DNA of 64,000 bases from Nectonema munidae (Eukaryota > Nematomorpha > Nectonematoida > Nectonematidae). Positions 34,594-60,610 of the stretch are shown piece by piece. A model generated the notes under the pieces. That model searched no databases, had not been told where the DNA came from, and was given only the letters and a program-made list of their open reading frames with translations. The stretch covers positions 124,001-188,000 of the forward strand of contig JAUIRK010000147.1 of NCBI GenBank assembly GCA_030549495.1, given 5' to 3'. The translations under genes were made by a program, and so were the position numbers. Within the stretch, counting starts at the first letter, position 1. Every line of letters begins with the position of its first letter.

Positions 34594-36341
34594 TTATGTG
34601 TTTCTGCACTTTTTACACATTAATAAAGTATGGCTTTTACAAATGAATTTTCCACATACACTGCATTTTCGTGTTCCCCTTTTTCTTGGCTTACAATCAA
34701 TAAAAGAGCAATAATCTCGTTGAACTGATGTAGTTGGGTTCTCGTCAACATCAAAAAACCCGTAAAAAGATAATAAGTTTCGGGTAGATAAGCGAGTAAA
34801 TGAACTTTGACTTCTAATCAACATGCATTTTTCAGCTAAAAGTAGAGAAAGGTGTTTTATAAAGCATTTTCTTCCTCCTCTTGAAACTGACGGGTATGCA
34901 TCTGAATCATTAGCTCTCATAATTACCCAGCTATTATTAACTGCAATATCAAGAAAATTTGTAAAAATTGCAACTGGCCAACGTCTAGAAGACTTATAAC
35001 AGCTGTAATTTCTTGCCATTCTGTTAAAAACATCCACTCCAGATTTAAACCTATTATAATCTAGAATAGTTTGAGGCTTTTTTCTGGGCCCAAAAGTATC
35101 TATTTGTGATAGATGTTGACTAGATAACACATAGACTGGTTTGAAGTTTTTTTTAGAATGTTTTTCCGGTATATAAACTGTTAACGAAGAGGTTTCTGAA
35201 TACAAAAATCTACTCTCACAATCATTCAAACCCAGACCTTTTAAATGCGCTGGACGGACTACATGCGGCATGAACCTTCTATTACTTCTTACCGTACCAC
35301 AGATTGTATAGTTTTGATTTTTGGCCTAATTACACAAATCCTGGGACATGAAAAACCTATCTGCATAAATACCAATACCGGTCGGTAAGCAAGAAATATT
35401 TACCAAACTTTTTACTATATTATTGGGTTTAAAATGATCCCTGTCCACTAAACCACTTTCATAAATTTCGCTACAAAAAACAAAAAAACTGGACGAGTCT
35501 ACACAGTGATAAATTTTCATACCATATCGACCTGGCTTGGATGGGTCGTATACTTTTATAGGTGACCTGCCTCTATACTTGACGAGCTGCTCGTCAATTG
35601 TAACGCAATTAGATGGTGACCAATATTTATGAAAGTTTTCGAGGAAAAATTTTTGTAAGTATCTTATCGGAGCTAATTTATCTGAACTATTTCTTGTAGT
35701 TCTTGAATCAAATCTTATAAAGGTACGAATAAGAATGAATACGTCTCTACTGATTGCAGCTTTTAAAAAAGGGGTTCCATACTTTTCAGAAAAAAGATGT
35801 TTGACATCAATCTGCTGATCTTTAGACTGCCCAATGTAAAGAATACAGGCTAAGTATGCTACCAAATGTTCCATTGAAAACCTTTCATATAAACTTTTGA
35901 GGTTCTCCAACAAACAATTAGGACTTCTACAAAAAAAACATTTTACTAAATAATGTTTTCTAATAGAAAATTACTTGTAGTTTTCTTCCATTCTTTCTTT
36001 TGTGCAGACAAAAATATGGTTCAAAAGAGATTCAGTGAAAAAAAGATTAAAAATGTTCAAAGGATCTTTCAAATTTTTTGCCGTATCTTTTGGACCTGGT
36101 CTACTTGAGATGATATTAGTTGATGATCTTCTTCCACAAATGTCTCTCGGTTCCCAAAAAAATTGGGTTCCATCTGGTGCTACAAGGGACACATCTTCGC
36201 AAAGAGCCGTTTCTTCATCGCTTGAATCTGTTGCCCTTCGCTATCAACTGAATTTTGAATTTCATATTCACTATTTGAAAAAACGTCAGAACCAGAGGTT
36301 TCTCCTTCATCACTACTTGTATAAAAACTTGAGGAGCTCAT
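34594..36341 (-). pseudogene. piggyBac transposase A (nearly intact, spliced)
   Basis: Exon 1 (36341-35975) begins MSSSSFYTSSDEGETSGSD, an acidic Ser-rich N-terminus, and includes APDGTQFFWEP. Its frame shifts once near 36235. A 48-bp intron (35974-35927, GTAATT...TTTTTTGTAG) interrupts the codon after ENY in phase 2. Exon 2 runs 35926-34594. It carries catalytic Asp positions in TIDEQLVKYRGRSPIKVYD and IGIYADRFFMS, then the RFKSGVDVFNRMARNYSCYK segment. A C-terminal cysteine-rich finger ends it (CSVCGKFICKSHTLLMCKKC). One in-frame TAG lies near 35328, where the sister copy B has Trp. So there are two visible lesions in an otherwise full-length DDE transposase that normally inserts at TTAA. 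Confidence 0.9.
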
Positions 36342-36794
36342 AATAAAATTTTGCGAAGTAACTTAGGAAATCCAAATGAAGCTTGTCAAGAAATGGAAGA
36401 ATTATTACACATACACAAATAATGCAAGAGAGAAAGTTTTGTGTAATCTATACGCGATTCTTTACTATTCATTCATGCCAAGGAATTATTTACCAAATGT
36501 GGTGAGAAAAAAGATAACAAATGCATAGACAATTATATATGGTTCGTGTAGTCAATGGAACAATTGAGGTCACTCTAGCCGCATGCGTATTCTCGATAAA
36601 AAATCAATATCAAGTAAGAGTTCTTTGTGTTTGAAATCATATTTTGATTTATTTCTGCGTTGTATGATGTGTCTTTTATTACCCAGATAATACCATGACA
36701 CAAATTCAATAAGGAGTCTATTCTCTTCATTTTTTTATTCAAGTACGCAACCATGCGCTGTTCAACAAATCGATCTAAAAAGCTTATCTAATTT

Positions 36795-37110
36795 TTTTAA
36801 TCTTTTTTACTTTTTATAAAATATTTTGCACTGTAGAAAAATAAATTTATAAAAACAAAGTTTTGAATAGTGATCAATATAATTTTTTCACAAAACTACA
36901 TAATCATACGTTTGTTTGTTTTGTTACTTCTTTTTCTTTGTAAATAAAAAAAATATTATAGTTCTTCTTTTTAATTTTTTATATATAATATTTTGCACTA
37001 TGGAAAACAAATTTATGAAAACAAAGTTTTGAATATTGAATAATATAGTTTTTTTCACAAAACTACATATTCGTACGCTTGTTTGTTTTGTTATTAGCTA
37101 ATAATGAATG
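36795..37110. repeat. Direct duplication in the arm of piggyBac A
   Basis: TTTTGCACTGTAG ... AAACAAAGTTTTGAATA ... CACAAAACTACATAATC ... GTTTGTTTGTTTTGTTA at 36822-36930 recurs with small changes at 36990-37098. The unit is about 170 bp and repeats twice. Located between the transposase start and the terminus, where binding-site repeats are often found. Confidence 0.7.
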
Positions 37111-37865
37111 ACTTGCTATAATACCCAAAGCGAAGGAAATAATAGAAACATGATTTTCGAACGTTATGTGTTTCAAAAATAATCCTCAGAAAAAAATTCT
37201 AAATTTGAAATCCACTTCAAATTTATATTTTTATAACTTGTTTAAGGTTACAACTTAAGTTTTTCATAAAAACATATTAATTTTAGATGGCGTTAAATTT
37301 AAATTTCGTATAAATTACTATAAATATTTTTTCATGTGGTGAAAATTTTATATTTCTTTTTATCTTTAAAACCCATTAAAAAAAATAAAATACCACCAAG
37401 TTAGCATATCGACTAGCTATATTTTTCTATCAGAAAAAGATATTTTAAATATTTACTAGCCAAAAAAAGCCCTACTCCGTCCTTCTAAGGTTAAATGCAC
37501 AAAAACTACTCTAAAAAGTTACAACAAATGGAAATGCAACAGACACAACATAAATAACTCACTCTACTCGAAAAAAGAACATACTCAACAAATTGCCTTT
37601 CAACCAAAAACTACATCACACAAAGACTTAAAAATCAACATACCCGACAACAAAAAACTCAACATCATACAAATAAACATCAACGGAATAAGAAACAAAA
37701 TAAGAGAACTCGAACACTTAACAATACAAGAAACAAAGCCAACCGCAAAACACAAAACACCTAACATGGACAGCGTACACAGAGGAAATTGAATCCTCCC
37801 TTCAAAACATTGAACCCCCCAGCAATGTCCACACAGGAACAAAATTTTTAACAAACTTAATACTC

Positions 37866-39920
37866 ATGGCAGACAAACACCACATCCCTCGTGAAAAAAT
37901 ACACATCAATAAAAAGCTCCTTCCCACTCACATCAGAACACAAATAGACTACAGAAACAAAGTTCGACAAACGAATCATAAAGATCCACTTATACCCCAA
38001 CTAAACACTCACATTGACAAACTTATACAACAACAAAAACTTGAAATCTGGAAGAAACATATCACAAATTCTTGGGACCATAAGACTGATACACACAAAC
38101 TATGGAAAACAATCTCAGGACTCATGAATAAAAAACCCCAATCAACATCCAACGCAACTATCACATTTAACAGGAAAACAGCATCCACTAACAAAGAAAA
38201 GGCAACCTACTTCAACAAACTCTTTACCAGCACCTTGCCCCACACAACACAGAAAGAAAACAGACTAGTCGACAAACATACCAAAAACCTAAAAAAAACC
38301 TCAATAAACATCACCACAACAGAAACCCAAAACGCCATTCTTAACTCACGAGCAAACAACTCAACAGGGCCAGACAATACCAATATAAGGCACCTCAAAC
38401 ACTTAGGTCCCAAAGGTCTAACATATCTAACCAACCTATACAATTTCTCACTCAACACGAACACTATTCAACACATCTGGAAAGAATCGAATACATTTCC
38501 CATACTCAAGCCAAATAAAGATCACACCCAAGGTACCTCATATCGTCCCATATCACTACTTTCTCCTTTAGCAAAAATTCTAAAAAAAATCATTCTAAAT
38601 TATATAAGACCTGCTATCCCGCTACCTTCACACATGCACGGATTTAGATCACAACACTCCACAGTCACAGCTCTTCACATCATTAATAATACAATCACGA
38701 AGGGATTCAATAACAAAAAACCACCACAACGCACAATAACCGCATCACTAGACATGAGCAAAGCCTTCGACTCCGTTCATATACACACACTGATAAACAA
38801 AATACACAATACCAACATACATAATGCCATCATTAAATACATATCCAACTACATTAAAGCACGCACACAATTCACTGTATACAATAACTGCTCATCAACA
38901 CATAAGAATATAAAATCTGGCGTACCACAAGGTGGGGTACTCTCACCAATGCTTTTTAACATCTACCTCTCAGAGATACCTAAGCCACCAGAGAACATAA
39001 AACTTGTAACTTATGCAGATGACATAACAATACTTTCATCGCATCAAAAACCTCACATAGCAGAACAACAAATTCAACCCTACCTACAAAAAATTCACAC
39101 ATGGACAAAAACAAATTTCCTAACACTAAATCCTCTCAAAACAACCGCGACACTATTCTCCCCCGACCCAGCATAAAATAGCCCAGCATACATTTTAGGA
39201 CTGACATTCGACACTCAACACACTTTTCACCAACACATCAAAAACACAACACAAAAGGCACAGAAAAGCATAAACATACTCAAGCAACCAACATCATCTC
39301 ACTGGGGGAAAAACAAAGAAACCCTACTAACCACTTACAAAACAATCACAAGACCCATACTCGAATACGCAAGCACAATATGGTCACCAATCATATCAAA
39401 CTCTAACACACAAAACCTACAAGGAATACAAAACAATGCCCTAAGAATTATATCCGGATGCACAAGAGACACAAACACACAACATCTACACGAAGAAACT
39501 AGAACTCTAAACACAAAGCAAATACACACCAAAATTGTAAACACATACCTCACAAACAGGCAAAACAACAAAACCATAAACTCACCAGCACCAAGCATCA
39601 ACCCCAACGAAGAAGCACTCTCCAATCACATCCGACGCACACTATCACAACTTCGCGCCAACAAATCACCACTACTAAACTCATACATGAATAAAATATC
39701 ACCGAGCACACACCCTTCACCCGAATGTCCTTTATGCCACTACCACACACATGACACACAAGATCTATTCAACTGCAAACATATCACAACCAATTTGAAA
39801 CCGATAGATCTCTGGGCGAATCCCGTAAGTGTGGCTGAGTTGCTTTCCAGATGGTCTTCGAAACTGGAGTGGGAGCTGGACTGCGACGTGAGGGTTCACT
39901 CTTCAGATGTCGAATGGTGA
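37866..39920 (+). pseudogene. LINE reverse transcriptase and C-terminal finger
   Basis: The long frame 37866-39176 covers the linker (ADKHHIPREKIHI) and the reverse transcriptase. RT motifs are NNSTGPDNTNI, YRPISLLSPLAKILKKII, HGFRSQHST, SLDMSKAFDSV (first catalytic Asp), GVPQGGVLSPMLFNIYLSEI and YADDITIL (catalytic YADD). An in-frame TAA at 39174 is the only break. The same frame continues open to 39920 with GLTFDTQHTFHQHIKNT, RPILEYASTIWSP and a zinc-binding CPLCHYHTHDTQDLFNC, and ends in LWANPVSVAELLSRW. The (CAA)n tail begins 9 bp after this stop. Codons favour ACA, AAC and ATA because the strand is A+C rich. Upstream the endonuclease is truncated, so the element could not make a complete protein. 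Confidence 0.9.
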
Positions 39921-40185
39921 ACGAGGTCGACAACAACAACAACACTATAGTCTTCACGTAAAAATAACAAACGCTTAGTTTGCAATACTAATTTAAATTT
40001 AAAGTTTTAAAAATGTATTGCAAAATTAATCAAAATTTTTTTTCCAGGATTAAAAAAATATATGAAAGCTTCATTATGATTACTCAACAATTTTATATTA
40101 AAAAAGGTTAAAAGATTGAATCAATAAAACTTTAAAAATAACAATTGCGTACGAAGAGAGCTATTATGATCTTGGAGAAATGATA

Positions 40186-53869
<13,684 letters not shown>

Positions 53870-54186
53870 CTGAAAAAACACTTTGAACATGTAAATCAGC
53901 AGCCAAAACAAAAGACAAATGAGCACAAAATAGCTACAAAATCTTTCAGTGTTGTAAAAGTTCAAGACCCATTTCATTTCATAATAATAGGTCAGAAAAC
54001 TGATTATTTTTTTTTAGAAAATTCATATAGTATTGTAGCTAAAGTTAATAAAAATACTATAAAGGTGAAAAAATGAAACTTTTCAAAAATTAAGAGGGCT
54101 CCAGTTTTTCCTAAAAAGTAGGAAAAAATCGTTGAAAAATTGCATGTTTTCAAATAAAAAAATTACAAAAACATTGAAGTACACAC
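53870..54186. other. Upstream of the first visible UTP25 exon
   Basis: Presumed intron. A good acceptor (GTGTTTTTTCAG) ends at 53870 on the minus strand. No coding sequence for the missing UTP25 N-terminus was recognised here. Confidence 0.4.
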
Positions 54187-54888
54187 TAGAGCTTCTGATT
54201 TCTCGATAAAATTTAATTCTCGAGAAACGAGAAAAAAAATATATGATTCTCAAGAAAAGTTTCGAGAAGTTAAAAAATATTTTACGAAAAAAATATTTTG
54301 TTTTATTAGTAAAATAACTTTTTAAAAAACAAGAGCATTTAAAGTTTCGTTTTTCAAACTCAATCGTTTTGGAGATAAAATTCTTCGGCATTGATAAGAA
54401 GTTGGTTGGATGCATAAAAGAGAATTTTTTTTAACAATTGCATCGATTCTGATAAATCAAAATTTTTGTTTTGTTTGAACATCTGTAGTTCTTCTTCTAT
54501 TGTACTAACTTTTTCTTCTTTTTTATCATACATGAATTCTTTAATTTCTCTATTAAAACTTTGAGTTAGAGATTCTTCTTCAAACTCATCAACAGATTCG
54601 ACTTGAATTTGGCGTTCTTGTATAACAGTTCCATGCTCCGAATAATGGGAAAAAATTTTATCAAAAATATTTTTTGCACATTCTAAAATTTCTTCAAAAT
54701 TTGAATATTCAAAAGTTGATCGTGCATTACACATAATTATTTATTTTTTATTAATATTTATTCAAAATTTAACATGTTTTCAGTAATAAAATTTTTTTTT
54801 TATTTATTGAGCCTCAAGAAAAATTTCTCTAGAATCAAGAAATAAAAAAATTCTAAAATTCTCGAAAAATCTCGAGACAGAAGCTCTA
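54187..54888 (-). mobile_element. Non-autonomous hAT element, perfect TSD, TCTCGAGA-type ends
   Basis: TAGAGCTTCTG and CAGAAGCTCTA ends with the identical 8-bp duplication GTACACAC at 54179-54186 and 54889-54896. Subterminal words TTCTCGAGAAACGAGAA and AAATCTCGAGA recall the element at 48656-49461. A 124-codon minus-strand frame (54734-54360) reads FEEILECAKNIFDKIFSHYS near its start and is probably an internal slice of a hAT transposase. The BED finger, the DDE Asp motifs and the C-terminal signature are absent. The perfect duplication indicates recent insertion. Confidence 0.85.
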
Positions 54889-54896
54889 GTACACAC

Positions 54897-55969
54897 TGAT
54901 TTTATAATATAGCAAATTATTTATCAAGTATTTTTTTTTAAATTTGGATGTAAATCACAAAAGTTTCATTTATGCAACACCGGTCATTAGTCAGACACTA
55001 TGTATTACGTTTAATTATTCTCCCTAAATATTTTGTTTATGATGTTTTCTGAATTTTAATCAGGAGGTTGATCATTAGACATTTGATCGCCTACTTCTAT
55101 TTCCTGTTCAACAGGATATTAAAGCAATCGTTTTCATATTCAGAACAGTTCGCATATTTTATTTTCCATGGAAAGAAACATTGATCTTAATTTAAATCAA
55201 GCGTTAGATTTGGTCCAAGGAAAAAATAATGAATACAGCATGATATATTTACATACGTAAGATTGAAAAGGTTGGAATATTGGAGGCATGCAGTAATATT
55301 ATGAGCACAATCAAGTTATATTATGTATTTGAAAACTGATTAAAATAGGTATTGTGAGATGATATAAAATATTGTGGGATTCAAATATTTTTAGCAGCAT
55401 GCCATATTGACCCGATAGAGACCAAAGATAATATGTAAAATATATTTCTATTATATTATATGTAGTATACAATTTATATTATTTTTAATCTACTTTTTTT
55501 AAAAAAAAAAATTTTTTTAGTTTACTGGCACTTATTAGTATGTTTATTTAATTATTTTTTTACATTTTGCTGTATATTTAAGTAACAATCATGATAGAAA
55601 ATATAAGTTTGTACATCTGCTCCCTTTTATCGATAATGTTTACTATGTAGTATATTGGATTTTTAACCATAGTAGGCCTATTATTTGTTATTACTGATAT
55701 TACATATCACTGTTAATAAATTTCGACTATGATTTTGTGAACACTTTAATTTTCTAAGGAAAAAATAAATATATTATACTTTATTTGGATTTGTTTGAAT
55801 GATTCGTTTTCATTGAATATTGTCATTTTGACAATGAAAAATAATAAAAATACAAAACTTTTATTGACATTGGTGATCTTTCACTTTAAAAATTTCCAGA
55901 TAGCAACTTGATTGTCATCATAGTCTTTGACTTATTTTTGTTTCACTCTGTTATCACCAGCACTATGAT
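54897..55969. other. Non-coding stretch, nothing recognised
   Basis: AT-rich. I looked here on the minus strand for the missing N-terminal exon(s) of UTP25 and found none that splice in phase. Confidence 0.4.
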
Positions 55970-58639
55970 TTTTCCTAAGCCATGCTTATACTGAAGGAGT
56001 GGCATCTCCTTCAGTAAAGTTTTCTTTACCATTTTGCTCTGTAAAAACATAACAGAGACTTTCTGGCGCAGTCAGTAGGATCTTGCACAAAACTTCTCGA
56101 CAAAGAACATCTTCGGAATTGGCAAGACAATGACAGAAATTAAAGACCTGGTTGTGCTAATGCAAAAGCAGATGGAACAGCAGAAGACTATGATCGAAAT
56201 ATTAAACGCGCAAAGTGGAGAAGATGCAAAAAGGATAGATCAACTTAGGGAAGATATTTCTTCAAAACCTATTGAGGTCTCTTCTTCTCAAGGAGGATTT
56301 TGTCAGTTTGCACCATTTGATTCTACTTCTGAACTTTGGAAAGATTACTTCGCTCGTTTTTGCACATTTCTTGGAGCAAATTCTATCCCGGAACATCGAA
56401 AAGCGCAAGTTTTTCTGACAAATCAATCACCCTGCATCTACAAGTTACTTTCCAATCTTGCAGCCCAAAGCTCGCTGCCTAAAGACATCAATAACTTGAG
56501 CATGCAAGAAATTCTAGATTTCATGAATGATCAATACGATCCTAAAAGATTTGTTGTGAGGGAACGCTTCAAATTCTGGAGTGATCTTCAACGTAAACCC
56601 GGAGAAAATCGCCAGGATGCAGCAACTTGTGCCTTTTCCTCAATAAAAGATCCTCAAGATGAAGCACTGCGCACAAGATTTATTTGCTCAATTAGAAACG
56701 AAGGGGTTTTAAAGGCAATTTTTAAAGTAAAGTATGAGACATTGGATTTTGCTAGAGCTGTGGAAATAGCAATTGAAACGGAAAACGCAGCCAAGATTGC
56801 GAAAGAAACGGTTTTTGGATATCACACCAAAGATACAGAAGTAAATCATTTACATGCAGCACCAAAAGAGTTTCTAAAGAAAAAGACTGAAACAAAAGCA
56901 CCAAAAGAGTTTCTAAAGAAAAGGACTCAAAGTTTCGCTGCTATCGCTGTGGAAAAGCAAACCACAAACCAGAAGAGTGTCGCTTTAGGCAAACAATGTG
57001 TAATTTTTGTCATTTAAAAGGTCACTTAGAAGTGGTATGTAGAAAGAAATGCACGAAGGATTCCATCAAAACTCTGGGTACAGTTGCGTCTGTCAGCTCA
57101 CATGAACTTCCAAAGATGGAAATACCTCTTTCTATTAAAGGCCACAGATGCATATTGGAGTTGGACACTGCAACAACGGGAAACTTCATGACACAACAAC
57201 TTTGGAAAGATATGGGCAAACTATTTTAGATCAGTCAACTCCTCATTACGAATCTGCGAGCAAACATTTTTTGAAAACAAGAGGCAAAAACGCTAATCAT
57301 ACAAATGCAGACGCACTTAGTCGATTACCATCTTCCGAAGATCATAATTTTGATGACGAAGAGAAGGAAGATGACACGGAAATTGTATGTTATATTGAGA
57401 CATTTAATAAAAAGATGAAGCATAGTAACTTGCAAGCAGAGTCATCCAAAGATCCCCTCATTTCAATGATTATACGTTTTACACGAGAAGGTTGGCCTAC
57501 AAAGAAAAACAATGAAGGGAGTGATATCGGACGTTTTAGACAAATTGCTGATTCATTAGGAATCATAAACGGCTGTCTAACGTATGGTTCCAGAGTGATC
57601 CCAAAGTCTTTGCAATGTCAAGTGTTGAATGAACTACATGCGGGACATTTTGGCATGGAAAGGATGAAGAAATTAACACGGACGTCAGTGTATTGGCCTA
57701 ACATTACCGAAGATATTGAAAGTACGTGCCGAAACTGTAGTTCTTGTGGAGAGAATCAAAGAAATCCTCCTAAAAGCTCAAACCATCCATGGATGCTTCC
57801 AGAAAAGCCTTGGAGCAGGCTTCACCTAGATCATGCAATCAATTTCCTTGGAACAAATTGGCTTGTATTGATAGATTACAACAAGGTCAACAATTGATAT
57901 ACTTGAAGAAGACTTTGCTCACTTCGGCTATCCACACACAATCGTGAGAGACAATGCTACTACTTTTATGTCTCAAGAATTCAAGTGTTGGTGCAAGGAG
58001 AGAGGAATAGTTCATCTCACTGGAGCTCCATATCACCCTGCTACGAAAGGGAAGCGGAGAGAATGGTTCAAACGTTGAAGCAATCCTTGAAGAAATCTTC
58101 TCTATCGCCGAAAAGAGGCTTACAAGAGTTTTTAATGCAATATCGAAGAACACCAAACTTTACAGGCTACTCGCCAAGTGAGCTACTAAATTCTCGTCAG
58201 ATGACAAAAATAGACATTTGGATTCCGTCGCCGCCTCACATAGCACAAAGCAAACAAACAGAAATAAACCTACGTCGCTCTAAAGCTTTCAAAAAGTACA
58301 AAGTTGGAGATAAGGTCTACGCTAAATATTATGGAAATAAAACAAATCCACGTTGGGTTGCAGCGGTTATCATAAAAATCAAGGGTCAACGAACATACAA
58401 CGTTAAAGTCTACCCAAACGATCCTACATGGAGCGCCACATTGAACAATTACAACCGCGTTCTTCTACTTCGGAAGATAGTGAACCCGGAGAAGATATAT
58501 CTTTTGAATACCTCTCAAAAGAAACTTTATCTGAGAAAAAAAGCAAGATGAACTTTTACCCGTCCCTGAAACACTTAGAAGATCACAGAGAACTAACAAA
58601 AGAATTCCACCCGAACGTTTTCCTGATCCCGAATGATCA

Positions 58640-58839
58640 AAAGCCATACCATGTATCGATTCTTTGATAATTTTTTCTGCAAAAATTGCTTGATCATGTA
58701 AACAGGTAATTAAATCAATCAAACTCCTTGGTTCCCAATTTATTGACAACTTGAGAACATTATTTAAAGATTCTGATAGATTATTTTTCCAATTAGATGG
58801 TATCTGTTGTGGTCTTATGCAAAACACGCATTCTTTCAC
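58640..58839 (-). mobile_element. Possible MULE-type transposase scrap between integrase and 3' LTR
   Basis: The minus strand reads CVFCIRPQQIPSNWKNNLSE then SLNNVLKLSINWEPRSLIDL and ITCLHDQAIFAEKIIKESI. The pattern (asparagine-serine-leucine-asparagine-asparagine, then a short leucine-rich helix) resembles the region near the SWIM domain of MULE-like transposases. If right, it is foreign to the Gypsy fossil and was acquired by insertion or by capture. Confidence 0.35.
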
Positions 58840-58855
58840 ATTCCCTCAACAACAA

Positions 58856-59088
58856 TGTTAAAAGTCACTTTCTCTACAATGGCCTATGCAAATAATATAT
58901 TTACATAGGCTCCTATTCTTTCAGTGGAACACTGTTTTATACGAAAGGCTCTTCATTTGTATACCTATTTTACAAGATAATTTGTCGATAGTATAAATAG
59001 GTGCAGATTTTCCTATATAGCATCACTTCTTTCTTCCTTTCCTCAATAAATTGTTTTCTTTACCATTTTGCTCTGTAAAAACATAACA
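58856..59088 (+). repeat. 3' LTR of the Gypsy fossil
   Basis: About 233 bp, beginning TGTTA and ending TAACA. It has a TATA-like GTATAAATAG near 58993 and an AATAAA at 59045, the usual LTR promoter and polyadenylation signals. Confidence 0.8.
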
Positions 59089-59189
59089 GTGGGCCTTAAA
59101 TTATATTATTGGGTTATAGTGGAAATTTTCAAATTTAACTTCTTACTATTTGCTGGAATGGTGGCGGAGCTTTAACAATTTTTATTTAA

Positions 59190-59420
59190 CATTTTTATAT
59201 ACTTTTATAAGCAATAAACTCTAAGGAAGTCGCAGTTTCGAATTTTGGTTGGTTCAACATTTCAAATTACGATATAAGCGGCTTCATCAGTGCCTTCTCG
59301 ATGGAAATACTCCAAGGTACTTTTGTCTTAATGAACAAGGAAGGTTAGATGCTGCATCGAACCAACAAGTACCTAGCAAATCGCGGTTATGTCTATAAGG
59401 GGTAGAGTGTGTAAATGTCT
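59190..59420 (+). mobile_element. tRNA-derived SINE-like repeat, copy 3
   Basis: AACTCTAAGGAAGTCGCAGTT then TCGAATTT resembles the second half of a tRNA head. About 75 bp later is GCCTTCTCGATGGAAATACTCC, shared with the copy at 29355. A diverged copy. Confidence 0.4.
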
Positions 59421-60600
59421 AACTTTATAACATCACTTTTTGACGATGCTAACTTGAAAAAAATAATGGCTACCGCAAACGCGTTATCTTCAATTTCTCA
59501 CGTATTCACTTTTTAAAGTGAATAAAGAGCTAGAAGAGTTAAGAAATTTTTATCGTCCTCTCAAACTTTCTTGAAAATTTGACTAGATCAATACTTTATT
59601 TTGAATCATCAACAAGAGCATCTTTAAAGCTAAATATTTGCTCAATAATTTATGGCGTAAAAAGCCTTAAATTATCTTGATTTGAAAAAGGCTGTTATAC
59701 CGAATACTTTGAACTTATATCATTCTAGGTACCATCGGTGCATTTGTGCGACACTTAAATTTTCCTATATGAACTCTACTTGAAGATATCACTTGCCAAA
59801 GAATTTAGAGAGTTACTATTTTCTTGTATAAGTTGGATACAAATGTATATTTTTAAATAAAGAAAATCAAGTAAAAAAAAGTGGCACTCACTGAAAGTAA
59901 AGTAGAAAGATCAAAATTTCAATTAAGTACACTTTTGTGAAAAGGGTTAACAAAAGTTATATGGATAGATCAAATCTCAAAAAGAATAGAAAGACACTAT
60001 CAAGAAATAAACACTAAAGATACCCCCCCCCCCAATGATTATTCGCTGTAAATTCTAAATCTTAATTCTAATTTCTGGGAGCCAAAAAATTGTAATAAAA
60101 AACCTCGTTTTCAATTTTATAATCTTTCAAAGCGTTGAAAAACAAAAAAATAAGATTTATAGGTGAAATAAATCTTTTACAAAAAAAGTAAGCTCAGGGT
60201 TTCATTACAAATCTAACTCACATATGTGTGCAGGCATGTAACCATGTGAAAAAATTGAAAGTTACAAATTAAAACACAAAATATGGAATCTTTTGAGTTT
60301 TGACAATATGCTTATTTTAGAATTATAAGGAACAAGGAGTTTAAAGTTATAATACACTTTATTAGGAGGAATTATTATAAAACATGTTTTTCATCTTTTC
60401 TCATCAGCTAAATACAAAGAATCTTGAAAATAACAATTAAATTATCTTTAATTAATATAAAAAATATATTATATAAATAATTTTATGTGGTATAAATATT
60501 CTTTCTGTTTACATAAATTTGTAGTGTGTTCTTTAATAAAAAGTGATTCTAATTTAAATTTTGATTCTATTTTACTTTTTTTATTTTCTATCGTCTGCTT
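59421..60600. other. Non-coding stretch, nothing recognised
   Basis: AT-rich, with a run of C near 60025. No gene or RNA seen. Confidence 0.4.
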
Positions 60601-60610
60601 TTATCTAGTA

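Larger units (their letters stand above)
34080..37490 (-). mobile_element. piggyBac element A, 3.4 kb, inserted in the LINE
   Basis: Ends CCTTAGCAGGACGGA and TCCGTCCTTCTAAGG (one mismatch) are flanked by TTAA at 34076-34079 and 37491-37494. The interior has one transposase gene on the minus strand (36341-34594) and AT-rich non-coding arms. A roughly 175-bp direct duplication lies in the arm upstream of the gene (36795-37110). The host LINE open frame is restored when one TTAA is removed, so the insertion happened after the LINE arrived. The few transposase breaks suggest relative youth. Confidence 0.95.
33792..39941 (+). mobile_element. LINE with 2A-like motif, flanked by 13-bp TSD, split by a piggyBac
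   Basis: ACACTATAGTCTT occurs at 33779-33791 and again at 39942-39954, immediately after a (CAA)n tail at 39929-39941. It is a target-site duplication enclosing the element. Removing the piggyBac (34080-37490) and one TTAA restores an uninterrupted frame across the junction, HWVHL then KCTKTTLKSYNKWKC. In order: short N-terminal peptide, 2A-like motif, PHD-like zinc finger, start of an apurinic-type endonuclease (LNIIQININGIRNKI, IQETK), reverse transcriptase, C-terminal CCHC-like finger. The endonuclease is largely deleted before 37866. The coding strand is strikingly rich in A and C and poor in G, unlike its surroundings. Clade not assigned; jockey/CR1-like in broad layout. Confidence 0.9.
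55970..59088 (+). mobile_element. Ty3/Gypsy-type LTR retroelement fossil (broken)
   Basis: Bounded on the right by an LTR (58856-59088). On the left is a matching but diverged LTR end that finishes AAAACATAACA at 56054. A primer-binding-like TGGCGCAGTC follows. Recognisable parts in order are a gag-like frame from 56130, a CCHC-type nucleocapsid region, a protease-like segment, and integrase (zinc-binding HHCC domain, catalytic core and C-terminal domain). Broken, with about five breaks; not functional. The two LTRs have clearly diverged, so it is not a recent insertion. It lies beyond the visible 5' end of UTP25 and may sit in that gene's first intron. Confidence 0.8.

Noticed and set aside
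55030-55190. Minus-strand acidic stretch (VEQEIEVGDQMSNDQPPD) considered as the missing UTP25 N-terminal exon
   Set aside because: No donor site in phase with the exon at 53869, and stops in the flanking frame.
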